From assembly GCF_001598435.1 (NCBI RefSeq), contig NZ_BCYY01000007.1:1-64000 (forward strand): a DNA stretch of 64,000 bases, written 5' to 3'. This stretch comes from Sphingomonas pituitosa NBRC 102491. GTDB taxonomy: Bacteria; Pseudomonadota; Alphaproteobacteria; Sphingomonadales; Sphingomonadaceae. Below the pieces are notes generated by a model. It was not told the origin of the DNA and made no database searches. It was given only the letters and a program-made list of their open reading frames with translations. A program made the translations under genes and the position numbers. Numbering within the stretch: the stretch's first letter is position 1; the number at the start of each line of letters is the position of its first letter. Shown here piece after piece: positions 42,383-50,884 of the stretch.

Positions 42383-44800
42383 GTGACCGATTTCATCCTT
42401 CCGCATGCCATGCCGTCGGCGCTCGAAGGGCGCGCGAACGTCAAGCTGCTTTCGCTCGACTGCTTCGACACGCTGCTCTGGCGCGACAGCCACGCGCCGG
42501 TCGACATCTTCAACGCGCTGCCGGGCATGACCGTGCTGCAGCGGCAATGGGCGGAATCGCGCGCGCGCACCGCCGTTCTGGTGCAGCATCGTCACAAGGA
42601 AGTGACGATCGAGCAGATCTATCGCGAGATGTATCCGAACGGGCGCAAGGCCGAGATCGCCGCCGCCGTCGCGCACGAGCTCGATGCCGAGGCGCAGCAC
42701 TGCTTCGCCTTCCAGCCGACCGTGGAACTGATCCGCGAAGCCAAGCGCCGCGGCGTCGGCGTGATCATCGTCTCCGACACCTATCTGGACCCTGCCCAGC
42801 TGCGCGACCTGATCGCGCGCGCCGCAGGCGACGAGGTCGCCGGGATGATCGACCGCGTGTTCTGCTCGTCCACCTACCACCGGTCGAAGGCCGATGGGCT
42901 GTACGAGGACGTGCTGAAGGCGCTCAAATGTGCGCCGGACACGATCCTGCACATCGGCGACAACGAAGCGGCCGACGTCGGCGGTGTCGCCCCGTTCGGC
43001 GTGCAGACGCTGCACCTCAAGCAGTTTACCGAGGCGACCGTACAGCGTCTTCGGCTGGAATCCGCGGTCAGCGCGATGCTGCATCCCAAACTTCCCGGCA
43101 CGATCGCCGCCCAGCAGCCGCACCGCGCAGCACTCGCTGCCGGCGAGCCGCAGATCGGCGACGCGGCCGAGGCACTCGGCTTTTCGGTGATGGGCCCGGT
43201 GTTCCATACCTATGAGCGCTGGCTCCAGCAGGAAGCGAAGGCGCTGCAGGCCGAGCGCGGCGGCACCGTCCACTGGCTGTTCATGATGCGCGATGGCCTG
43301 CTGCCCATGCGCGTCCACCAGGTGGCACAGCCCGATCACGCCGGTCATGCCGTGGAGATCAGCCGCTTCACCGCGATCGCCGCCTCGCTGACCGACGCCG
43401 ACGCGATCGAACGCTATGTGCAGTTCGAGATCGGCAGCGACCCGGAAAAGATCGCACATCAGCTGATGCTGCCGCGCAACGAAGCGCGCGTCCTGCTGAA
43501 CAACCTGCCCAAGGACCGGACCCGGCTGGTCGCCTTCCTGAAGGAAATCCGCCACCCGCAGCGCGTCAAGCAGATCATCAAGGCCGGCAAGGGCTTCGCC
43601 GATCGGCTGATCGCCCATGTTCGCGCCGAAGTGAACCCGCAGCCCGGCGATACGCTGATGCTGGTCGACCTCGGCTATAACGGATCGGTGCAGAACCATG
43701 TCGACACGCTGTTGCGTGAGCGGTTTGGCGTCCACGTCGCCGGCCGGTACCTGATGCTGCGCGAACAGTTCCGCAGCGGCTGCGACAAGAAGGGGCTGAT
43801 CGGCGAGGACAGCTATGATTGCCATACGCTGGAGTCCATCGCCACCAACGTCGCCGTGCTCGAGCAGATCTGCACCGCGGCCCAGGGCTCGACGGTGGAT
43901 TTCGAGGCTGACGGCACCCCGATCCGCAAGGCAAACAGCATCAAGGGCCGCCAGAGCGCGGTGCGCGAACGCATCCAGGAAGGCACGCTCCGCTTCGAAC
44001 GCGAGCAGGCGGCGGCCCGGCTGCGTGGTACGGCGATCGACGAGATGTCGCTGTGGCGCCAGGCCGCGACGGCCGTGCTCGGCCGGCTGATGTTCCTGCC
44101 GCTGGCACATGAGCTGGCGGTGCTCACCGAATTCGAACACGACGTCAACGAGGGCGTGGACGATACCGTGGCACTGTTCGATCCGGCGATCGCGCGGCAT
44201 GGGCTGCGCCGGCGCGGGCTGTTCTACATGAAGGGCTCGGAGCGCATGTACCTCCCGGCGGAACTGCACGGCGAAGGCATGCCCGTGAAGCTGGCCCTGC
44301 TCGCGCAGAAGCGGTTCGGCCTGCCGTTCAAATATGCCGATTTCGTCGACAGCTCGATCTCGGTGCCGGTGATCGTCGCGGACGGCACCAACGTCTCGAC
44401 CGGCAACGTCACCGCCACGCCGACGCACGACGGCTATTATCTGGCCCCCATCCCGATCGGCGACTGCCGCTTCTCGGTGGGCGTGCAGTTCGGCCAGCTG
44501 TTCGACTGGGTGCAGGTGGAAAGCGCCGTGTTCATGCCGGTCAAGCGGTTCCTGTCGGACATGCAGCGCCCCGGCCTGGACGAAAGCGAGGCCAGGCCCT
44601 CGCTGGAGGGCATGCAGCAGGTTGCCCCCAACCTGTTCCACTGCGCGGACGAATTCGCCTTCATGATGGTGCCGCCGCCGCCGCGGACCGACGACGAGCC
44701 GATGATGCTCGCGCTGGTGTTCCGGCCCATCGCCCAGCGCCAGACGGCCGCGCAGCCGGCCGCAACTCTCCTCTCCAGCACGCAGGCTGCCAACGCATGA
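42383..44800 (+). CDS. HAD-superfamily protein of polysaccharide-cluster type, two-domain
   Basis: The 805-residue protein begins with a HAD domain (about 20-215). Motif I is SLDCFDTLLW (Asp26, Thr30, with Phe at the second-Asp position), motif II is Ser131 in IIVSDTYLD, Lys169 is in RSKADGL, and motif IV is HIGDNEAADV (Asp193, Asp198). The remaining 590 residues contain LFMMRDGLLPMRV, EISRFTAIAAS and LMLVDLGYNGSVQ. This pattern is seen in HAD proteins of capsule and glycan clusters. GTG at 42383 follows AGGGATAG. It overlaps the methyltransferase gene by four bases. A role in glycan assembly is inference. Confidence 0.8.
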   Translation: MTDFILPHAMPSALEGRANVKLLSLDCFDTLLWRDSHAPVDIFNALPGMTVLQRQWAESRARTAVLVQHRHKEVTIEQIYREMYPNGRKAEIAAAVAHELDAEAQHCFAFQPTVELIREAKRRGVGVIIVSDTYLDPAQLRDLIARAAGDEVAGMIDRVFCSSTYHRSKADGLYEDVLKALKCAPDTILHIGDNEAADVGGVAPFGVQTLHLKQFTEATVQRLRLESAVSAMLHPKLPGTIAAQQPHRAALAAGEPQIGDAAEALGFSVMGPVFHTYERWLQQEAKALQAERGGTVHWLFMMRDGLLPMRVHQVAQPDHAGHAVEISRFTAIAASLTDADAIERYVQFEIGSDPEKIAHQLMLPRNEARVLLNNLPKDRTRLVAFLKEIRHPQRVKQIIKAGKGFADRLIAHVRAEVNPQPGDTLMLVDLGYNGSVQNHVDTLLRERFGVHVAGRYLMLREQFRSGCDKKGLIGEDSYDCHTLESIATNVAVLEQICTAAQGSTVDFEADGTPIRKANSIKGRQSAVRERIQEGTLRFEREQAAARLRGTAIDEMSLWRQAATAVLGRLMFLPLAHELAVLTEFEHDVNEGVDDTVALFDPAIARHGLRRRGLFYMKGSERMYLPAELHGEGMPVKLALLAQKRFGLPFKYADFVDSSISVPVIVADGTNVSTGNVTATPTHDGYYLAPIPIGDCRFSVGVQFGQLFDWVQVESAVFMPVKRFLSDMQRPGLDESEARPSLEGMQQVAPNLFHCADEFAFMMVPPPPRTDDEPMMLALVFRPIAQRQTAAQPAATLLSSTQAANA

Positions 44801-45627
44801 CGAACCTACTGATTCATTCGATGACCGAATTCTGGGATATCATCCTCGGCACGCTGCACGCGGCCGAGGTGCGCAACATCGCCGAGATCGGCGCGGAGTT
44901 CGGCGGTACTACCCAGCATCTCGCCGCCTATGCACGCGCCACGGGCGGCTCGCTGACGAGCATCGACCCCGCGCCGAAGCAGGTGTTTCTGGACTGGGCC
45001 CAGGCGACCCCGGAGGTGCGCCACGTGCCCCTCCCCAGCCTGGAGGCGATGCCGTCGCTGGGCGACATCGACGCCTGGGTGATCGACGGCGACCATAATT
45101 ACTACACCGTGTTCAACGAACTCCGCATCGCCGGGGAACTGGCGCAGCGCGACGGCCGCCCGCTGCTCGCCTTCCTGCACGACGTGAGCTGGCCCACTGG
45201 GCGGCGCGACATGTATTACGCGCCCGAACGGATCCCCGCCGAGCACCGCCACCCCTACAGCACCGATCGCGGCTGTACGCTCGACCGTGCGGACCTGCTG
45301 CCGCCGGGGCATGGCTTTCGCGGCGACGGCCACTTCGCCTGGGCGCTGCACGAGGGAGGCCCGCGCAATGGCGTGCTGACCGCGGTGGAGGACTTCATGG
45401 CGCAGGGCCGCGCGGCGGGGACGAAGCTCGCCTACGCCCATGTGCCGGCCGTTTTCGGCCTCGGCATCCTGTTCGATGCCGGCGCGCCCTGGGCGGAAGC
45501 CGTCGCGAACCTGGTGTTCCCCTGGCACGACAATGCCCTGCTCGCCACGCTCGAGCAGAACCGGCTGCGTAACTATCTGGCGGTGATCGAATGGCAGGAT
45601 CGCGAGCGCGATCGCCTTTCCGCCTAA
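44797..45627 (+). CDS. Class I SAM-dependent methyltransferase
   Basis: The 276-residue protein has a Rossmann methyltransferase core with SAM motif IAEIGAEFGGTTQHL (28-42) and acidic Asp57 in LTSIDPAP. The substrate-side motif WVIDGDHNYYTVFNEL and LHDVSWPTGRRDMYY fit the Methyltransf_24 class that often acts on sugars. It overlaps the HAD gene by four bases and ends 80 bases before motA. The pair may modify flagellar or surface glycan; the substrate is not visible. Confidence 0.85.
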   Translation: MTNLLIHSMTEFWDIILGTLHAAEVRNIAEIGAEFGGTTQHLAAYARATGGSLTSIDPAPKQVFLDWAQATPEVRHVPLPSLEAMPSLGDIDAWVIDGDHNYYTVFNELRIAGELAQRDGRPLLAFLHDVSWPTGRRDMYYAPERIPAEHRHPYSTDRGCTLDRADLLPPGHGFRGDGHFAWALHEGGPRNGVLTAVEDFMAQGRAAGTKLAYAHVPAVFGLGILFDAGAPWAEAVANLVFPWHDNALLATLEQNRLRNYLAVIEWQDRERDRLSA

Positions 45628-45660
45628 GCAGTTTCCCAGAACCCCCACCCGGCCGGAAAC

Positions 45661-45671
45661 CATCCTATAAT
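45661..45671 (+). promoter_or_regulatory. Motility-type promoter motif upstream of the mot-che operon
   Basis: Reads CATCCTATAAT, 36-46 bases before the motA ATG. It is placed to drive the whole motA-to-fliL run. Confidence 0.65.
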
Positions 45672-45706
45672 TCTGGAAAGATCCAGGGAAAGAATTTGAG
45701 CCCGCC

Positions 45707-46591
45707 ATGCTGAACGCCGTTGGTTTCGTCATCATTCTCGTGTGCGTGTTCGGGAGCTTCATGATCTCGGGCGGCAAGTTCGAGATCATCATGCACGCGC
45801 TGCCGCACGAGATGATGGCCATCGGCGGTGCGGCGATCGGCGCCTTCATCGTCGGCAACTCGATGCCGACGGTGAAGAAGGCCGGCGCTGGCATCATGCG
45901 CGCCTTCAAGGGCGGACGCTGGAAGGCCAGCGACTATACCGACCTGCTCACCCTGATGTTCACCCTGCTCACGCTGTTCAAGAAGAGCGGCGCCACCGGC
46001 ATCGAGCCGCATCTCGACAAGCCGGAGGAGAGCGATCTCTTCAAGCCCTATCCGCGCCTGCTGAAGGACCATCACCTGATCGAGTTCCTCTGCGACTATC
46101 TGCGGATGATGACGGTGAACTTCGAGGACCCGCACCAGCTGGAATCGGCGATGGAAGCGGACATCGAGAAGCACCATCACGAGGAAACCCATCCGCAGCA
46201 CTCGCTGCAGCTGATGGCCGACGGCCTTCCCGCCATCGGCATCGTTGCAGCGGTGCTCGGCGTCATCAAGACCATGGGCTCGATCGATCAGCCGACCGAG
46301 ATCCTGGGCGCGATGATCGGCGGCGCGCTGGTCGGCACCTTCCTCGGCGTGCTCCTCTCCTACTGTGTCGTTGCGCCGCTCGCCGGCAAGCTCCTCGAGA
46401 CGATCGAGGCCGACTCCCAGCCCTTCACCATCGTGAAGACCGCCATCGTTGCCTACGCCCAGAACCAGCCGGTGCAGGTTGCGATCGAAATCGCCCGTCG
46501 CATGACGCCTTCCGCGTACGCGCCGAGCTTCCAGCAACTCGAAACCGCTCTCGACGAGGCCAAAAATGGACTTTCCCCTGCCACCGCTTGA
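45707..46591 (+). CDS. motA: Flagellar motor stator protein MotA
   Basis: The 294-residue protein has the four-segment MotA layout: membrane helices near 3-20, 32-50, about 200-222 and 232-252. The cytoplasmic loop contains LLTLMFTLLTLFKKSG and the conserved GLPAIGIVAAVLGVIKTMG follows. With MotB it forms the ion-conducting stator. It is first in a run of overlapping genes, and the STAS gene starts 26 bases before its stop. Length matches alphaproteobacterial MotA. Confidence 0.96.
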   Translation: MLNAVGFVIILVCVFGSFMISGGKFEIIMHALPHEMMAIGGAAIGAFIVGNSMPTVKKAGAGIMRAFKGGRWKASDYTDLLTLMFTLLTLFKKSGATGIEPHLDKPEESDLFKPYPRLLKDHHLIEFLCDYLRMMTVNFEDPHQLESAMEADIEKHHHEETHPQHSLQLMADGLPAIGIVAAVLGVIKTMGSIDQPTEILGAMIGGALVGTFLGVLLSYCVVAPLAGKLLETIEADSQPFTIVKTAIVAYAQNQPVQVAIEIARRMTPSAYAPSFQQLETALDEAKNGLSPATA

Positions 46592-46886
46592 GGCCGGCGC
46601 GGACAACGCGCTTGCGCTCCCCGCGCACGGTACGACCGTGACGGCCGCGGATCTTCAAACCCGCCTCATCCAGGCGGTCGACGGCGACGGACCGGTCGAG
46701 ATCGATGCCTCGCAGGTCGAGAGCGTCGGCCAGGCGGTGCTGCAGCTGCTCGTCGCGGCCAAGGCCGAAGCCGACAAGCTCGGCAAGGCCTTCACCATCC
46801 TCAACCCCAGCACTGCCTTCACCGATCGTGTGAACCGTTGCCAGCTCGCAGCGGCGGTCGGCATTGATACCGGAGAACTTCTGTGA
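46566..46886 (+). CDS. STAS-domain protein of the chemotaxis operon
   Basis: The 106-residue protein is a single STAS domain: GTTVTAADLQTRLIQAV, then PVEIDASQVESVGQAVLQLL with the phosphorylatable-type Ser in VESVGQ, and KAFTILNPS. STAS proteins bind anti-sigma factors or relay signals. In this position it may link chemotaxis to another pathway, but that is inference. GAGG precedes the ATG. It overlaps motA by 26 bases and cheY by four. Confidence 0.85.
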   Translation: MDFPLPPLEAGADNALALPAHGTTVTAADLQTRLIQAVDGDGPVEIDASQVESVGQAVLQLLVAAKAEADKLGKAFTILNPSTAFTDRVNRCQLAAAVGIDTGELL

Positions 46887-47248
46887 CCAAGCTGATCCTT
46901 ACCGTCGATGACTCCGCGAGCATGCGCATGCTGCTCAAGACGTCGCTGACCTCGCAGGGCTTTCGCATCGAGAGCGCGAACGACGGTCAGCATGGGCTGG
47001 AGCGCATGCACGAGGTCAAGCCCGACCTGCTCATCACCGACATCAACATGCCGAAGATGGACGGGTTCGAGCTGATCGAGGCCGTGCGCCAGGTTCCCGA
47101 ATTCAAGGGCGTGCCGATCCTGGTGCTCTCGACCGAGTTCTCGGACGAGAAGAAGCAGCGCGCCCGCTCCGCCGGTGCCACCGGCTGGATCACCAAGCCC
47201 TTCGAGGCCACCAAGCTGGGGGCGGCGATCCGCCGCGTCTGCCCGTGA
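46883..47248 (+). CDS. cheY: Chemotaxis response regulator CheY (first copy)
   Basis: The 121-residue single receiver domain has the acidic pair in LTVDDSASMRM, phospho-acceptor Asp53 in ITDINMPKMDG, Thr84 in VLSTEF and Lys105 in ITKPFEA. All catalytic residues are intact. The GTG start overlaps the STAS stop and the gene overlaps cheA by four bases. It sits directly upstream of cheA, the usual position of the CheY that CheA phosphorylates. Confidence 0.94.
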   Translation: MTKLILTVDDSASMRMLLKTSLTSQGFRIESANDGQHGLERMHEVKPDLLITDINMPKMDGFELIEAVRQVPEFKGVPILVLSTEFSDEKKQRARSAGATGWITKPFEATKLGAAIRRVCP

Positions 47249-49515
47249 GCGACGAATTCGACGATATCCAGGCAATCTTCTTCGAAGAGTGCACTGAAGG
47301 CCTCACGACGGCCGAGGAAGGCCTGTCGGCGATGCAGTCCGGCGACCTGTCGGGCGAGACCATCGCCGGCGTGTTCCGCGCGATCCACTCGATCAAGGGT
47401 GGCGCCGGTGCCTTCGGCCATTCGGACCTGACCGCCTTCGCGCACAAGTTCGAGAATGTGCTCGATGAAGTGCGTGCCGGGAAGATCGTCCCCACGCCCG
47501 GCGTGATCCGGGTGATGCTGAGCTCGTTCGACGTGCTGTCGGACCATGTCGAGGCGGCCAAGGGCAATGCGTCCCGGCCGAACGACGGGGCCGCGCTGAG
47601 CGCGCTCGAACAGGTACTCGCCAACAAGGGCGTGCCGGACGGCGATGCGCCCGCTGCGGCGGCGCCCGCGGCCGCCCCCGCCCCCGCCGCTCCGGCCCCC
47701 GCGCCGGCGATGGCGGAAGAGGAAGACGAGTTCGGCTTCCGCCCCGTCGGCGTGTCGCTGGACGACCTCGACGGCCCCGCGGAGGAAGCAGCCGGCTGGA
47801 CCGTGCGCTTCAAGCCGTCGCGCGCCGCGCTGGCCAATGCCGGTGAGCCGCTGCTGACGGTGCGCGAGCTGGAGGGCCTGGGTGCCCGCGTCGAATCGGT
47901 CGACATCAGCACGCTGCCGGGGCTGCGCGAGATCGATCCGGAAGACAGCTACCTCACCTGGGTGATCAACGCACCGGCAGAGCTGCCGGAAAGCGACCTG
48001 TCCGACTGCTTCGATTTCGTGGCGCCGGATTCGGTGATCGAAATCAAGCGCAACGAAGACGCGGTCCTGCCCGCAGGGGCTGCCGAGACCGAGATGGACG
48101 GCGACGAGATCCCGTTCGTGCCGGTAACGGCCACGGTCGACGACTTCATGGATCTGGGTGCTGCTCCGGCAGCGCCTGCGCCGGCTCCGGCACCTGCAGC
48201 GCCTGCTGCGGCGGCGCCCGAAGCTGCGCCTGCGCCTGCGGCGGCGGCAACCCCGCCGGGCGGCGGGGGCACGCCCGGCGGTGGGGGTCCCGGTGGTGGT
48301 GCTGGTGGTGGCGGTGGTCCGGCCAAGCCGGTCAACGAAGCTGCGCAGACCATCCGCGTGGACCTCGTCAAGCTCGACCTGCTGCTCAACCTGGTCGGCG
48401 AGCTGGTGATCCGCAACTCGATCCTGGCCGACCGGCTGTCGCCGGCCGATCGCCAGCGCGTCGAACTGCCCGAACTGGCCCGCCTCACCCGGCAGATCCA
48501 GGACAACGTCATGTCGCTGCGCGCCCAGCCGATCCGGCAGGCCTTCAGCCGCGTGCCGCGCATGCTCCGCGATCTTTCGGTCGAGACCGGCAAGCAGATC
48601 AACCTCGAGACGATCGGTGAGACGACCGAAGTCGACAAGGGCGTGATCGAGAAGATCGGCGATCCGCTGACCCACATGATCCGCAACGCAGCGGACCATG
48701 GCCTGGAAAGCGCCGAAGAGCGGATCGCGGCGGGCAAGGACCCCGCCGGCACGATCAAGCTGTCGGCCGAGCAGAAGGGCGCCCGGATCTTCGTTCGCGT
48801 CGCGGACAATGGCCGCGGCATCAACCGGGAGCGCGTCCGCGCCAAGGCGGTCGAAAAGGGCATCATCAGCGCCGATGCGGTGCTGACGAACGAGGAAATC
48901 GACCAGCTGATCTGCGCCCCGGGCTTCTCCACCGCGGAGAAGATCTCGAACATCTCGGGTCGCGGCGTCGGCATGGACGTGGTGCGCTCGAACGTGGAAG
49001 CCCTGGGCGGCCGCGTCGAGATCAACTCGGTCCCGGGCGAAGGCACCACCTTCACCATGATCCTCCCGCTCACGCTGGCCATTCTGGACGGCATGATCGT
49101 GCGGCTCGCCGGCCAGCGTTTCGTTCTGCCGCTCACGCACGTGCTGGAGACGATCCAGCCCGAGCCCGGCCAGGTGAAGCGTACGGCACCGGACCATGAA
49201 GTGATCGACATGCGCGGCGAATATCTGCCGGTGCGGCGCGCGACCGAGATCTTCGGCCTGAACGACGACCGCGCCATCGAGGATTCGCTGGTGGTAATCG
49301 TCGAGAGCGAAAGCTCGGGCAAGGTCGGCCTGGTCGTCGACACCATCGATGACCGCCGCGAAGTCGTGATCAAGAGCCTGGATCAGAACCTGCATCCGAT
49401 CCGCGGCCTGGGTGGCGCAACCATCCTGGGCGACGGCTCGATCGCTCTCATCCTCGATATCGAGGCGCTGGTTGCCTCGCCCTCCCGTTACTCGCCCAAA
49501 GGACTGGCAGCATGA
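47245..49515 (+). CDS. cheA: Chemotaxis histidine kinase CheA
   Basis: The 756-residue kinase has an HPt domain with phospho-acceptor His48 in AIHSIKGGAGAFG, Ala/Pro-rich linkers (about 135-155 and 305-335) and a Gly-rich linker (about 340-360). The dimerisation domain follows (VDLVKLDLLLNLVGELV, near 371). The ATPase domain has MIRNAADHGLE near 477, VADNGRGIN and SGRGVGMDVV, and a CheW-like domain ends the protein. A P2-like region (about 180-270) lies between linkers. GTG start, overlapping cheY by four bases. All kinase motifs are intact. Confidence 0.96.
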   Translation: MSDEFDDIQAIFFEECTEGLTTAEEGLSAMQSGDLSGETIAGVFRAIHSIKGGAGAFGHSDLTAFAHKFENVLDEVRAGKIVPTPGVIRVMLSSFDVLSDHVEAAKGNASRPNDGAALSALEQVLANKGVPDGDAPAAAAPAAAPAPAAPAPAPAMAEEEDEFGFRPVGVSLDDLDGPAEEAAGWTVRFKPSRAALANAGEPLLTVRELEGLGARVESVDISTLPGLREIDPEDSYLTWVINAPAELPESDLSDCFDFVAPDSVIEIKRNEDAVLPAGAAETEMDGDEIPFVPVTATVDDFMDLGAAPAAPAPAPAPAAPAAAAPEAAPAPAAAATPPGGGGTPGGGGPGGGAGGGGGPAKPVNEAAQTIRVDLVKLDLLLNLVGELVIRNSILADRLSPADRQRVELPELARLTRQIQDNVMSLRAQPIRQAFSRVPRMLRDLSVETGKQINLETIGETTEVDKGVIEKIGDPLTHMIRNAADHGLESAEERIAAGKDPAGTIKLSAEQKGARIFVRVADNGRGINRERVRAKAVEKGIISADAVLTNEEIDQLICAPGFSTAEKISNISGRGVGMDVVRSNVEALGGRVEINSVPGEGTTFTMILPLTLAILDGMIVRLAGQRFVLPLTHVLETIQPEPGQVKRTAPDHEVIDMRGEYLPVRRATEIFGLNDDRAIEDSLVVIVESESSGKVGLVVDTIDDRREVVIKSLDQNLHPIRGLGGATILGDGSIALILDIEALVASPSRYSPKGLAA

Positions 49516-50009
49516 GCACCACCCCTGACACCGCCAACGATCGAAAGATCGTCACCTTCTCGCTCGCCAAGCAGATCTTCGGGATCGACATGAGCGCGCT
49601 CATCGAAATCCGCGAATGGGACGAGCCGACGCCGCTCCCGAACGTGCCGAGCTTCGTCAAGGGCGTGACCAACCTGCGCGGCAACGTGATCCCGGTGGTC
49701 GGCCTGGCCGAGCGCCTGGGCTGGGAACCGAGCCAGCTGCATGCGCGCTCGTGCATCCTGGTCGTCAACATCATGGGCAAGCAGGCGGGCTTCCTGGTCG
49801 ACGAGGTCAACGATATCGTGGGCATCAACGTCAACGAGATCCAGCCGGCCCCGGCCGTCGAGACGGCGCTGGAAGAAAGCGTGATCGCAGGCCTCGTCCG
49901 CATCGCCACCCGCGCCAAGGACGGCACGCGCGACGAGAATGGCAGCATGGTCCTGCTGCTCGATCTCAACGCGCTCAGCCTGACCAAGCACCTGGATCTC
50001 GCGGCATGA
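49512..50009 (+). CDS. cheW: Chemotaxis coupling protein CheW
   Basis: The 165-residue CheW-domain protein has the receptor/kinase-coupling pattern. KIVTFSLAKQIFGIDMSALIEI is followed by VPSFVKGVTNLRGNVIPVVGL and GFLVDEVNDIVGIN. CheW joins receptors such as the one at 39638-41527 to CheA. It overlaps cheA and cheR by four bases each. Length and motifs are normal. Confidence 0.95.
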   Translation: MSTTPDTANDRKIVTFSLAKQIFGIDMSALIEIREWDEPTPLPNVPSFVKGVTNLRGNVIPVVGLAERLGWEPSQLHARSCILVVNIMGKQAGFLVDEVNDIVGINVNEIQPAPAVETALEESVIAGLVRIATRAKDGTRDENGSMVLLLDLNALSLTKHLDLAA

Positions 50010-50884
50010 GCCCCGCCGGGGGCGCCGCCGCGGCGTCCGCCGGCGCCGGTAACGCGATGGCACCAGGCCAGAACGCGGAGCTTACGCCGCGCGACTTCCA
50101 GGCCATCGCCGCGATCATGTACGACGATGCACGCATCTCGCTGAGCGAGGCGAAGACGACGCTGGTGCAGTCGCGCCTCGCGCGGCGGCTGCGCAAGTTC
50201 GGGCTCGCCCGGTTCTGCGACTATGTCGACCTGGTGCACAGCGATCCGGAGGAACGCAACGCGATGGTGGTGGCACTCACCACCAACCACACGCACTTCT
50301 TCCGCGAGCCGCACCATTTCGATCATTTCCGCGAGACGGTGATCCCGACGCTCCAGCGGAAACAGGGTCCGATCCGGATCTGGTCTGCGGGCTGTTCGTC
50401 GGGCGAGGAAGTATACACGATCGCGATGTGCCTGCTGGGGCCCAGCCGCAGCACCGCCTCATGGTTGCGCAATGCGGACGTCCGGCTGCTTGCGACCGAT
50501 ATCGCCCCGCACGTGGTCGAGTCGGTGCAGCGCGGGGTCTATGCGGAGAACGTCGCGGCAGGCGTGCCGGAGCCCTATCGCTCGACCTGGATGAAGCCCG
50601 CCCAAGGCGGCTTCGTCATGGCCGAGGAAGCGCGCCAGCTCGTCACCGCAAAGGTTCTGAACCTGTTTGAACCATGGCCGCTGAAAGCAGCCTATGATGT
50701 AATTTTCTGCCGTAACGTCATGATCTATTTCGGAGATCCCGCAAAGGAAGAGCTGGAGCATCGCTTCGTCGAGCAGCTCGCCCCCGGGAGCTTCCTGTAT
50801 ATCGGTCATTCGGAACGGCTGATCGGTCCGGCTGCGAGCAAGATGCGCTCGTGCGGGCATACCATTTACCAGAAGCCGGAGTAA
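50006..50884 (+). CDS. cheR: Chemotaxis protein methyltransferase CheR
   Basis: The 292-residue protein has an N-terminal CheR helical domain (LTPRDFQAIAAIMYDDARI) and a SAM-binding domain. The latter contains IRIWSAGCSSGEEVYTIAM, LLATDIAPHVVES, FCRNVMIYFGDP and the C-terminal FLYIGHSERL. CheR methylates receptor glutamates. A Gly/Ala-rich tail of about 30 residues precedes the domain. The ATG overlaps cheW by four bases and its stop overlaps the cheB start by one. Confidence 0.96.
   Translation: MSPAGGAAAASAGAGNAMAPGQNAELTPRDFQAIAAIMYDDARISLSEAKTTLVQSRLARRLRKFGLARFCDYVDLVHSDPEERNAMVVALTTNHTHFFREPHHFDHFRETVIPTLQRKQGPIRIWSAGCSSGEEVYTIAMCLLGPSRSTASWLRNADVRLLATDIAPHVVESVQRGVYAENVAAGVPEPYRSTWMKPAQGGFVMAEEARQLVTAKVLNLFEPWPLKAAYDVIFCRNVMIYFGDPAKEELEHRFVEQLAPGSFLYIGHSERLIGPAASKMRSCGHTIYQKPE

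Noticed and set aside
42332-44641. A 769-codon minus-strand frame opposite the HAD gene
   Set aside because: The plus-strand protein has all four HAD motifs and is coupled to the next gene; the minus frame has no recognisable domain.
46987-49395. An 802-codon minus-strand frame opposite cheA
   Set aside because: Shadow of cheA, whose domains are complete on the plus strand.
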